This document shows positions 51,945 to 60,322 of a DNA stretch of 64,000 nucleotides, piece by piece (position 1 is the first letter of the stretch; every line of letters begins with the position of its first letter). The stretch is from the NCBI GenBank assembly GCA_025963725.1, contig JAOQAE010000004.1, positions 555,616 to 619,615 on the forward strand, written 5' to 3'. Under the pieces are notes generated by a model. It saw nothing but the letters and a program-made list of their open reading frames with translations. It ran no database searches and had not been told where the DNA came from. A program made the position numbers and the translations under genes. The DNA is from Bacteroidota bacterium (GTDB taxonomy: Bacteria > Bacteroidota > Bacteroidia > 2-12-FULL-35-15).

Positions 51945-54137
51945 TTATAAATTATTCAGGATAAAATCCGTCATTTTCGTATACAGGTGCAGGCGGGTGT
52001 TACCGCCATAGATGCTGTGGTTCTTATCCGGGTAAATGAACAGGTCGAATTGCTTGTTTGCGGCCACCAGCGCATTGATCATCTCCATGCTGTTCTGCAC
52101 ATGCACATTGTCGTCGCCGCTGCCGTGGATCAGCAGGTATTTCCCTTTTAATTCCTTTACATGGTTGATCGGCGAGTTATCGTCGTAGCCGCTTGCATTT
52201 TCCTGCGGCAGCGCCATGAAGCGCTCCGTATAAATGTTGTCGTAATAGCGCCAGTTGGTCACAGGTGCTACGGCAATGGCCGCTTTAAAATAATCGGCGC
52301 CTTTGGTAATGCAGAGCGAGCTCAGGTAGCCGCCGTAGCTCCAGCCGAATGTGCCAATGCGCGCCTTATCCACGAATGGAAGCGTTGCAAGGTATTTTGC
52401 CGCTTCTATCTGGTCGGCCACTTCCAGCTTGCCCAGCTGCTTGTAGGTGGATTTTTTAAACGCGGCGCCACGGTATGCCGTTCCGCGGTTATCCACGCAC
52501 ATTACGATGTATCCTTTTTCTGCAAGCATCTGGTGCCAGTAGTAATCACGGCCGTCAAAAGCATTGTTCACCATGTTGCGCCCCGGCCCGCCGTAGAACG
52601 TAAGGAACACAGGGTATTTCTTGTTCGGATTAAAATTGGTCGGCTTGATCATCCATGCATTGAGCTCAACGCCTTCGGAGGTTTTGAACATGAACAGCTC
52701 TTTCGGGCTGGTTTCATATTCCTGGATCTTTGCAGCCAGTGCAACATTGTTCTCCAGCACGCGCACCAGCTTGCCTTCGGCGTTTACAATGGAGTAAACG
52801 GGAGGAGTGTTTGCGCTGGAAAAAATATCAATGTAATATTTCATCCCGTTGCTGAACTCCGGCGCATGGGTGCCTTTTTCGGCAGACACTTTCTTCTTGC
52901 CGCTGCCGTCGAGCTTTACGGAATATACATCCTTTTCAGTCGCGGTGGTTTCGGAGGCCAGGTAAAACACCGTTTTAGTTTTTTCATCGATCCCTTTGAG
53001 CTCCACCACATCCCAGTTTCCTTTCGTAAGCTGCTTAACAAGCTTGCCGCTCATATCGTACAGGTAAATATGGTTGAAGCCGTCTTTTTCACTCTGGATG
53101 ATAAAGTTTTTGCCATCTGCGGTAAAATATACATAATCGCCTTCTCCCTCGTGGATGTCGATGTAGGTATCATTCTTCTCCGTGTAAACAACGCTGGCTA
53201 TACCGGAAGAGGCATTTGCCAGCAGCAGTTCAAGGTTGTTCTGGTGGCGGTTCATACGTACAATGGAAAGCACGTTAGGGTCCATTGTCCATTTAATGCG
53301 CGGAATGTACTGGTCGGTTTCCTTGCCGATATCCATCAGCTTATCAGCTGCGGTCGCAAGGTCGTATGTATGAATGGTAACTACCGAATTGGCTTCCCCC
53401 GCTTTCGGGTATTTGAATTTGTATTCGGTAGGGTAGAGCTGGTTGTTGAATTCATTAAAGGAAAACTCCTTCACATTGCTTTCATCAAATTTATAGTAAG
53501 CGATCTTTTTGCTGTCGGGGCTCCAGAAGTAGGCAACGGAAAAAGCGAATTCTTCCTCGTGCACCCAGTCGGTGGCACCGTTGATGATGCTGTTGAATTT
53601 GCCATCCGTAGTTACCTGTGTTTCCTTGCCGCTTGCCAGGTCTTTGATAAAAATATTGTTGCCTCGTACAAATCCCACTTTGCTGCCATCGGGCGAAAAG
53701 CTTGCATAGCTTTGTTTTTCGCCGCCTGTAACTACTGTGGTGGTTTTTGATTTCCGGTCGTACACATAATAATTCTCGCGGGTGGAATGACGGTAGATCT
53801 GCTCCGTTTCGCTGGAGATCAGCAGCTTTGTTTCATCGGGGCTGAATGTATAATTATCTATAGCGATCGCTTTGCCATCTATTTTCAGCTGGCTTTCCTT
53901 CAGGATGGTGTCGGGCTTGGAGAGCTTTGCATATTCGTAGCGCAGGATGAACGCATCCTTTTCCGTGTTACCGAAAGCGCTGTAATGCAGTCCGTCGTTC
54001 ATAGAGGCAAGGCCGAACACGCCGCTTGCCCGGAAAGTGCCGGTTTTCCATATATCTTCAAGGGTGATGCTCTTCTTTTGAGCGGAAAGGCTGGTGAAAA
54101 GAAGTGCGCAACCTGCAAGCAAAGCTAATTTCTTCAT
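51945..54137 (-). CDS. Dipeptidyl peptidase IV-type S9 peptidase
   Basis: A 730-residue exported serine peptidase (signal peptide MKKLALLAGCALLFTSLSAQ) that removes dipeptides, preferring Xaa-Pro, from peptide N-termini. An N-terminal beta-propeller is followed by an alpha/beta-hydrolase domain. The nucleophile is in FGWSYGGYLSS (about residue 599), the Asp in HGSGDDNVH, and the His in YPDKNHSIYGG. EEFAFSVAYFWSPDSKK carries the double Glu (EE) that binds the substrate amino end. It complements the POT transporter 1 kb away. Confidence 0.93.
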   Translation of the reverse strand: MKKLALLAGCALLFTSLSAQKKSITLEDIWKTGTFRASGVFGLASMNDGLHYSAFGNTEKDAFILRYEYAKLSKPDTILKESQLKIDGKAIAIDNYTFSPDETKLLISSETEQIYRHSTRENYYVYDRKSKTTTVVTGGEKQSYASFSPDGSKVGFVRGNNIFIKDLASGKETQVTTDGKFNSIINGATDWVHEEEFAFSVAYFWSPDSKKIAYYKFDESNVKEFSFNEFNNQLYPTEYKFKYPKAGEANSVVTIHTYDLATAADKLMDIGKETDQYIPRIKWTMDPNVLSIVRMNRHQNNLELLLANASSGIASVVYTEKNDTYIDIHEGEGDYVYFTADGKNFIIQSEKDGFNHIYLYDMSGKLVKQLTKGNWDVVELKGIDEKTKTVFYLASETTATEKDVYSVKLDGSGKKKVSAEKGTHAPEFSNGMKYYIDIFSSANTPPVYSIVNAEGKLVRVLENNVALAAKIQEYETSPKELFMFKTSEGVELNAWMIKPTNFNPNKKYPVFLTFYGGPGRNMVNNAFDGRDYYWHQMLAEKGYIVMCVDNRGTAYRGAAFKKSTYKQLGKLEVADQIEAAKYLATLPFVDKARIGTFGWSYGGYLSSLCITKGADYFKAAIAVAPVTNWRYYDNIYTERFMALPQENASGYDDNSPINHVKELKGKYLLIHGSGDDNVHVQNSMEMINALVAANKQFDLFIYPDKNHSIYGGNTRLHLYTKMTDFILNNL

Positions 54138-54251
54138 AGAGGGGATGTATTTTGAGTATTCAGGATCAGATACGAAAATAGGAAAATAATTTTTATGCGC
54201 TGTACATAAATGATGAATGGCAATTTTTGAGGATGGCCTTTATTGAAAAAT

Positions 54252-54275
54252 AAAAAATCCTGATCGCTCAGGATT
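54252..54275 (-). terminator. Terminator overlapping the end of the ribbon-helix-helix gene
   Basis: On the minus strand, AATCCTGA pairs with TCAGGATT around a GCGA tetraloop, followed by TTTT. The left arm includes the stop codon of the 59-residue gene. Confidence 0.85.
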
Positions 54276-54447
54276 CTTTTTTAGGATTTTTTTTCTCGGG
54301 CTTGCTGCGGTTGCTTTCCTTCAGCGCTTTCAGGAGCAGGTATTCTATCTGCCCGTTGACGCTGCGGAATTCGTCCTCCGCCCATCGTTCAAGATCTTTC
54401 AGGGTATCGGGGTTGATCCGTAATACAAATGCTTTTTTGTCAGCCAT
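54268..54447 (-). CDS. Arc-type ribbon-helix-helix protein, 59 residues
   Basis: A 59-residue ORF (ATG 54447, TGA 54268). It starts MADKKAFVLRINPDTLKDL, then WAEDEFRSVNGQIEYLLLKA, the strand-helix-helix pattern of Arc/MetJ repressors: FVLRI is the DNA-binding strand. A lysine-rich tail follows. It lies 26 bases downstream of an SPFH-domain gene on the same strand, and such an SPFH plus Arc-like pair is seen in other Bacteroidota. It is probably a DNA-binding regulator, though no target is known. The terminator overlaps the stop. Confidence 0.85.
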   Translation of the reverse strand: MADKKAFVLRINPDTLKDLERWAEDEFRSVNGQIEYLLLKALKESNRSKPEKKNPKKES

Positions 54448-54473
54448 TGGTTCGAAGCCTGTTTTGTAATAAT

Positions 54474-55331
54474 TTAATTATGCAGTGTTCCCGCATTGAT
54501 CACGGGGCTTGCATCCTTATCGCCGCAAAGCACAACCAGCAGGTTGCTCACCATGGCAGCCTTGCGCTCTTCATCCAGGTGTACGATCTCGCGCTCCGAT
54601 AATTTTGCCAGGGCCATTTCCACCATTCCCACGGCACCTTCAACAATGAGCCTTCTTGCAGCCACAACTGCCGCTGCCTGCTGCCTCCTGAGCATTGCGC
54701 CTGCAATTTCGGGAGCGTAAGCCAGGTGGCTGATGCGCGCTTCCAGCACTTTTATCCCGGCAGGAGCGAGGCGTTCGTTCAATTCCTTTTCCAGCAGCTC
54801 GCTCACAATGTCGGCGCCGCCTCTCAGGGTGATCTGCGCAGTGCCATGCTCATTGAAATCATCGTAAGGATAGCATCCCGCCAGGTGCCTTACGGCCGCT
54901 TCGCTCTGGATGGCAACATACTGGTTGTAATCGTTCACTTCAAATACCGCTTTCGCCGTATCCTGCACCTGCCATACGATCACGGCGGCGATCTCGATCG
55001 GGTTACCGATGTTGTCGTTCACCTTGAGCGACTGGCCGTTGTGATTGCGCGCCCGCAAGGAAATACGCTTTGTAAGGTAAAATGGGTTCACCCATTGAAA
55101 GCCGTGCTTTTTCACGGTTCCCTTGTAATCGCCGAAAAGGGTGCAAACCACCGCTTCATTCGGGTTCACGATGACGGAGCCTTTCAGGCATAATGCCAAT
55201 AAAAGAATAAGAATGATCGCCACCGGTACATAAAGAGCGATCATGCTTGCCACAGCCCCTGCAAGCAGCAGGAAGCTCAATACCAGCATTCCGTATCCGG
55301 AGAGCGGGTTTAAATTTTTTTCAGTGATCAT
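54474..55331 (-). CDS. SPFH/band-7 domain membrane protein (stomatin/prohibitin-like)
   Basis: A 285-residue protein. Two adjacent hydrophobic N-terminal segments (about residues 12-50), then a band-7 core ([57 protein letters not shown]) and a C-terminal helical region ([19 protein letters not shown]) typical of SPFH proteins. They form membrane-associated ring or cage assemblies that organise membrane domains or shield proteases. It has a clear promoter and an Arc-like gene 26 bases downstream on the same strand. The specific partner is unknown. Confidence 0.85.
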   Translation of the reverse strand: MITEKNLNPLSGYGMLVLSFLLLAGAVASMIALYVPVAIILILLLALCLKGSVIVNPNEAVVCTLFGDYKGTVKKHGFQWVNPFYLTKRISLRARNHNGQSLKVNDNIGNPIEIAAVIVWQVQDTAKAVFEVNDYNQYVAIQSEAAVRHLAGCYPYDDFNEHGTAQITLRGGADIVSELLEKELNERLAPAGIKVLEARISHLAYAPEIAGAMLRRQQAAAVVAARRLIVEGAVGMVEMALAKLSEREIVHLDEERKAAMVSNLLVVLCGDKDASPVINAGTLHN

Positions 55332-55364
55332 GGTTTGTTTGGGTTTGATATTGTTTTGATATCA

Positions 55365-55397
55365 CAAAGATATTGCATTAATACAATACGGTGCAAG
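55365..55397 (-). promoter_or_regulatory. Promoter of the SPFH gene
   Basis: On the minus strand, CTTG, a 21-base spacer, then TATCTTTG, an exact -7 box with a one-mismatch -33 box. Transcription would start near 55358, about 27 bases before the start codon. Confidence 0.65.
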
Positions 55398-55499
55398 AAA
55401 AAACGTTATTATTTTCAGCAGGGTGTTTAAACCTTGAGATATTATTACGGTCAGAACCAACGTCCGGCAAACAACCCGGCTTAACCCGAAAGAAAGAAC

Positions 55500-56432
55500 A
55501 TGAAAAAAAATAACCTGATGAAGCTTGCTGCGCTTCTGGTCCCCCTGGGTATGATTTATTCCTGCAGTCCTCCGAAATCCATCGTTAATTCCGGTAAAGT
55601 GGTGACAAAGAACCAGGTACGGTTCGGTACCAACTATTCCGTGAACGTATCCACATCGCCCATCACCGAATCTATAAAAGGTATAAAAGAGTTCAGCAGC
55701 TTCTCCAATAAGGATTCTTTCCAGCTTGATGAAGGGCTTGAGCACATCAATGCCGCGGCATTGGCCTACTGCCTGGATCCGATCGGCTACAAGGCCGATT
55801 TTTACATGCGTTATGGATTAGGGCATAATATAGACCTTGGCTACCGTAATTCCGGCAAGGCGCACCTGGTGGATATGCGGTACCAGTTCCTCGGCTCCAA
55901 TAGCACCTATCAATATTCCGATTATAAGGGATTGTACGGAAGCATCGGGCTGCAATACGGCTGGCAGAAATTCGGGTTCGGTGATCAAAAGTTCGACCAG
56001 CTGCAAAGGGTCTTTGACCTGAGCATGTCGCGCAAGGATATTGCCATTCCGCTGATCTTCAGCAAGTCCTTCGGGCCGGAGGAAAAATTCGGCGCGCTTT
56101 CCTTCGGATTGATATATACGCACAGCTTTGTGAAGTATAGCGTAAACCCAAAGAATGTGTACCTGCGGGATAATGAAGGTGTTCAGCACATGCTGGAGCC
56201 TCTGAACGCAAAGAAGAATTACGGATCGTACGGCTCTTTCCTGAGCGTGAAGGCCGGCTGGAAATTCATTTATTTCAATGCGGGAATTGCCTGCTATTAC
56301 CAGAAATACGGCACCTTCCCACTGCTCGGCGGCAGTAATGTTACCCTCAAAGGATTTACGATAGTGCCTTCCTACGGCGTGCAGTTCAACATCCTGCCAA
56401 GGAAAAAGAAAACAGAGCTAAGGAATATGTAA
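55500..56432 (+). CDS. Lipoprotein, possible outer-membrane beta-rich protein
   Basis: A 310-residue predicted lipoprotein: MKKNNLMKLAALLVPLGMIYSC has a lipobox (IYSC) with the acylated cysteine at about residue 22. The rest is rich in alternating aromatic strands (YMRYGLGHNIDLGYRNSG, GSIGLQYGWQKFGFG, GWKFIYFNAGIACYY), suggesting a beta-barrel or outer-membrane-associated fold, and ends in a basic tail (PRKKKTELRNM). I do not recognise a named family. The gene is divergent from SPFH and lacks an obvious partner. Confidence 0.65.
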   Translation: MKKNNLMKLAALLVPLGMIYSCSPPKSIVNSGKVVTKNQVRFGTNYSVNVSTSPITESIKGIKEFSSFSNKDSFQLDEGLEHINAAALAYCLDPIGYKADFYMRYGLGHNIDLGYRNSGKAHLVDMRYQFLGSNSTYQYSDYKGLYGSIGLQYGWQKFGFGDQKFDQLQRVFDLSMSRKDIAIPLIFSKSFGPEEKFGALSFGLIYTHSFVKYSVNPKNVYLRDNEGVQHMLEPLNAKKNYGSYGSFLSVKAGWKFIYFNAGIACYYQKYGTFPLLGGSNVTLKGFTIVPSYGVQFNILPRKKKTELRNM

Positions 56433-56450
56433 GAAGAAAAATTAGCGCAG

Positions 56451-56481
56451 GGCCCACGATATTTCAACAATATCGTGGGCC
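56451..56481 (+). terminator. Long hairpin after the 55500 lipoprotein gene
   Basis: A 13-bp perfect stem (GGCCCACGATATT with AATATCGTGGGCC) and a 5-base loop, 18 bases after the stop. The T-run that follows is weak (CTGCTCTTTC), so it may be a transcript-stabilising stem rather than a pure terminator. Confidence 0.6.
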
Positions 56482-56506
56482 TGCTCTTTCAGGATCGGAA
56501 CATAAT

Positions 56507-56518
56507 CGTAAATTTACG
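56507..56518. promoter_or_regulatory. 12-bp palindrome upstream of the SBBP T9SS gene
   Basis: CGTAAATTTACG, a perfect palindrome 30 bases upstream of ATG 56548. It may be an operator or part of the promoter. Confidence 0.35.
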
Positions 56519-56547
56519 GGCAGTATTTATTCCCGAAACCCCGGCCC

Positions 56548-59500
56548 ATGCTCTTCATTAAAAATCGTTGCCTCGCCATTGTCATCCTGTTCCTGACATC
56601 CTTTTCCGCAATTGCGCAAACTCCTTATTATAAATGGGCGCTCAGCTTCAGCTCCACTTATTATACTTCTTCCACAGCTGTAAAGGTAAATAACAGCAAT
56701 GATGTATTTGTTGCCGGCTGGATAGGCTCCCCGGTCGACTTCGACCCTACGCCCTCATCGGTAATGATCACTCCAACGGGAATGGACGGGTTCCTGGCCA
56801 AGTACGACCAGAACAAGAACCTGCTTTGGGCTGATGGCTTTATTACTTCCCCCGCAGGCAATGTGAATATCAATTCCATTTTCCTGGATGGAAATTCGTT
56901 TGTTTATGTGGTGGGTGATTTCAGCAGCAATATGGATGCAGATCCGGGAAGCGGCACATTTAACCTTACTGCTACTGCGGGAGGCAATCCCGATGTTTTC
57001 ATCATTAAGCTCAACCAGGCGGGGCAGTTCATCTGGGCTAAATCTTTTGGCGGAACAAATACGGATAAGGCCACCGATCTCTGTAAGGATGCCGCAGGCA
57101 ACCTATACCTTACCGGAACGTTCCAGGGGACTATCGATTCAAATCCGGGAGCGGGTGTGGCTTCGCTTACTTCAGCGGGTGTGGACGATATGTTTGTGCT
57201 GAAGATAGATGCTTCAGGGAACTATGTATGGTCGTTTGCGCTTGGCGGCAACTCTTATGATAACAGCATGCGGATCTTTACCGTAGGAAGCCAGGTACTG
57301 CTCTTCGGAACATTTGTAAATACAGTTGATTTTAATCCCGGCAGCGGGGTGAACAATATGACTACCGCCGGTTCTACCGGTGCGTTCTTTGCCAAATACA
57401 CACTTTCGGGTACTTATATAAATGCAACAAAAATTGAGGCGCTTTCAGGCAACTTCAGCCTGTTAGATATATGCATGAGCCCGGGAAACAGCATTTACAT
57501 TGCAGGACAGTATGCCGGCTCTTTCGATGCCGATCCTTCTGCCGGCACTGCCACGCTTAGCTCTACTCCCGAACCGCAGGGATACATCTGCAAATATGAT
57601 ACTGCCTTTTCGTATCAATGGGGGATCAGCACGGCCAGCGCTCCGTTCAGCAGTGCAAGCTGCAACTTTCTTGGTGTTGAAGCCGACAGCTCGGGGAATG
57701 TGTATGCTGCAGGGACTATAAGGGTAACGGTAGACCTGGACCCGGGGCCGGGAACATATAATCTTACCGCATCGGCAAACGAGGCGGGAGTTGTTTGCCG
57801 CTATAATTCAAGCGGCGCGCTCACGGGAGCCTTCAAGCTCGACTGCACCATATCGAGCTCATCAAATTATCAGAATGCGTTCAGGATCGCTGCCGATAAG
57901 AGCCAAAACTTTTATGTGATCGGAACATTGTGGGGGAATGTTGACTTTGACCCTTCTGCTGCCACCAGCAGCATCCTTACCCCAAGCTATTACAGCAATG
58001 GCTATCTTGCAAAATACGGGAATTGTATGAGCCTCACTTCTTCAGTGAATGCCACTATCTGTCACGGACAAACGTATAACTTAGGCGGACAGAACCTCGG
58101 TGAAACGGGCACTTACATGCATACATTTCATACGGCAATGGGCTGTGACAGCATTGTAACGCTTAATCTTACCGTGAAGCATGTGAACACGGAGGTTACG
58201 GTAAGCACGACTTCCATCAAAAGCCTCGCATCTGCACCTGCAGCATTCCAATGGATTAACTGTACATCCGGTACTTCCGTGGCCGGGGCGACTACAGCAA
58301 CTTTCCTCCCTGCGGATAACGATTATTATGCGGTGGCTGTTACCCAGAATGGCTGCACGGATACATCGGCCTGTGAAAACATTTTCAGCACTGCCAATTC
58401 CGGAGCGCCGGACATTGCCTGGGGAAGCGTTACAAACAACAGCTCCTGGGGCAGGGGCCGGTTCCTGAAAACGGACCAGTATGGTAATTTTTATGTTACC
58501 GGCGGGTTTGCAGGCACTATGGATGTAGACCTGCAGGCAGGCACTCATACGCTTACCTCCGCAGGCTCGTCGGTTGATCTGTTCCTTACAAAATACGATA
58601 ATAACGGCTTGTGGCAATGGTCCTTCCCGATCGGAAGCGCTGGCACTACGGGGAATACAGAGGAAGGCTACAGTGTTTATATCGACGGGCAGGAAAATGT
58701 TTATTTAACGGGAACCTTCCAGGGCACTTCGGATTTTGATCCGGGCCCTGGAGTGATGAACCTTACTGCACACGGCCCGGGCGATGCTTTTTTTGCAAAA
58801 TATAACTCCAACGGCGAGCTCATTTGGGCGAAAGGCTTTGGATCGACATCTGCAGATACCTATCCTGTGAGCATTGTGCTCGACAAAAATTCTAATGTGC
58901 TTTTGTCGGGAGTTTTCAGCGCCACCATGGATTTTGATCCGAATGCAGGAGTATACAATGTATCGCCGGCAGCGGCAAGCGGCAGCACACAGCTTAACTC
59001 CGGATATGTTGCGAAATATGATAATGCAGGAAATTTTATTTCAGCGTATGCGCTTGCAAGCTGCGACAATGGTGCGGGCGACGGGCCTGCACTGACGGTT
59101 GACAGAAGCAACAACATTATTGTAAGCGGCACATTTGACGGCACAAGTGATTTCGATGTGCTTGCAGGAACGTACAATGTAAGCTCTTCCGCTACCGGAG
59201 CGTCGGATGTGTATGTTGCGAAATACTCTCCAACAATGGCGCTTCTCTGGATCAGGAAGTTCGGCGATAGTGGCGGCGACCAGGCCTTCAGCCTTACAAG
59301 CGATGCCGACAACAATATATACCTGATGGGGCAGGCGAATGGAAATGTCGATTTTTCGGGAGGGGCAGGGACCGCTGTTTATTTTAATCCTGCTACGTTC
59401 ATTGTACGGTATGACAGTGCCGGCATCTTTCAGCTCAAATATCCTTTAACAGCTACGGGCGTTACCACTGTGGTGCATTGCCTCGAGCTGGATGCGGCGA

Positions 59501-60294
59501 AAAACCTGTATGCAGCGGGCTCTTACTTTTTTAACCTTAACTGTGGCGCAGGCAGCATTGCTTCACTCGGGCAGCACGACGGATTTGTTGTGAAATACGA
59601 TCGCACAGGCGCATTGCAGTGGAACTTCAGCATAGCTTCCGCCGATGATGATGAGGTGACAGGCGTAACAGCCGACAGGGAAGGAAATGTTTTCGTAGCG
59701 GGGATCTTCGCAAACACGGTTGATTTTGACCCCACCGCTTCTGCTTACCCAATGACATCACCATCGGGAAGCCGGTCGTTCATTGCAAAATACGGACAGG
59801 ATTGCGGAGCCATCAGCACCAGCTTCTCCAATTCCGGGGGCACTGTTACCGCAGCCGAGAGCGGTTCGTATTACACATGGATCGATTGCAGCACCAACCA
59901 GGTGGTGTATTCTTCATCATCCGCATCCTTTTCACCTTCTGCAAGCGGAAACTATAAAGCGATCATTCAGCAGGGAACCTGTGTTGATTCAACTGCCTGC
60001 ACATTTGTTGTGTCATCGGGCATCAGCGAACCAGAGGAGGTGAAGCTTGTTCTGTATCCCAACCCCGCCGGATCTTTCCTGTATCTTTCCTTTGGAAATA
60101 ATATACCTGTGAAGCTCCAAGCGATCCGCTGCGTGGATGTTGCCGGCAAGTCATCGCAGGTAACCGTCATTGAGCAAAAAGATAACCGGGCTGCTATTTC
60201 GCTTGAAGGCCTGAGTGAAGGGCTTTATTTTGTTGAGCTAATGACGGAAGACGGGCAGATCTATCATTCGAAATTCATTAAGCTCGGGGAATGA
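56548..60294 (+). CDS. Large SBBP-repeat secreted protein with type A T9SS sorting domain
   Basis: A 1248-residue secreted protein. A signal peptide (ending SFSAIAQ) precedes about seven SBBP-like units (KYDQN.NLLWADGF, then NLYLTGTF, FDP or DADPG) to residue 490. An Ig-like/cysteine-containing spacer follows (CHGQTYNLGG, GCDSIVTLNLTV), then a second set of SBBP units to about residue 1090, a second spacer and a type A T9SS domain (LVLYPNPAGSFLYLSF, GLYFVELMTEDG). Two propellers in tandem are therefore predicted. It is related to 31540-33261 but twice as long. The role is unknown; DxDPxxG-type motifs may bind calcium. Confidence 0.87.
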   Translation: MLFIKNRCLAIVILFLTSFSAIAQTPYYKWALSFSSTYYTSSTAVKVNNSNDVFVAGWIGSPVDFDPTPSSVMITPTGMDGFLAKYDQNKNLLWADGFITSPAGNVNINSIFLDGNSFVYVVGDFSSNMDADPGSGTFNLTATAGGNPDVFIIKLNQAGQFIWAKSFGGTNTDKATDLCKDAAGNLYLTGTFQGTIDSNPGAGVASLTSAGVDDMFVLKIDASGNYVWSFALGGNSYDNSMRIFTVGSQVLLFGTFVNTVDFNPGSGVNNMTTAGSTGAFFAKYTLSGTYINATKIEALSGNFSLLDICMSPGNSIYIAGQYAGSFDADPSAGTATLSSTPEPQGYICKYDTAFSYQWGISTASAPFSSASCNFLGVEADSSGNVYAAGTIRVTVDLDPGPGTYNLTASANEAGVVCRYNSSGALTGAFKLDCTISSSSNYQNAFRIAADKSQNFYVIGTLWGNVDFDPSAATSSILTPSYYSNGYLAKYGNCMSLTSSVNATICHGQTYNLGGQNLGETGTYMHTFHTAMGCDSIVTLNLTVKHVNTEVTVSTTSIKSLASAPAAFQWINCTSGTSVAGATTATFLPADNDYYAVAVTQNGCTDTSACENIFSTANSGAPDIAWGSVTNNSSWGRGRFLKTDQYGNFYVTGGFAGTMDVDLQAGTHTLTSAGSSVDLFLTKYDNNGLWQWSFPIGSAGTTGNTEEGYSVYIDGQENVYLTGTFQGTSDFDPGPGVMNLTAHGPGDAFFAKYNSNGELIWAKGFGSTSADTYPVSIVLDKNSNVLLSGVFSATMDFDPNAGVYNVSPAAASGSTQLNSGYVAKYDNAGNFISAYALASCDNGAGDGPALTVDRSNNIIVSGTFDGTSDFDVLAGTYNVSSSATGASDVYVAKYSPTMALLWIRKFGDSGGDQAFSLTSDADNNIYLMGQANGNVDFSGGAGTAVYFNPATFIVRYDSAGIFQLKYPLTATGVTTVVHCLELDAAKNLYAAGSYFFNLNCGAGSIASLGQHDGFVVKYDRTGALQWNFSIASADDDEVTGVTADREGNVFVAGIFANTVDFDPTASAYPMTSPSGSRSFIAKYGQDCGAISTSFSNSGGTVTAAESGSYYTWIDCSTNQVVYSSSSASFSPSASGNYKAIIQQGTCVDSTACTFVVSSGISEPEEVKLVLYPNPAGSFLYLSFGNNIPVKLQAIRCVDVAGKSSQVTVIEQKDNRAAISLEGLSEGLYFVELMTEDGQIYHSKFIKLGE

Positions 60295-60322
60295 TCATTT
60301 AAAAAATTAAACAGCTTTTAAC

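Noticed and set aside
52161-53750. 529-residue open frame antisense to the DPP-IV gene
   Set aside because: It lies wholly inside a gene with all catalytic motifs. Its translation is low-complexity, valine/arginine-rich and shows no domain; high GC at third positions creates such shadows.
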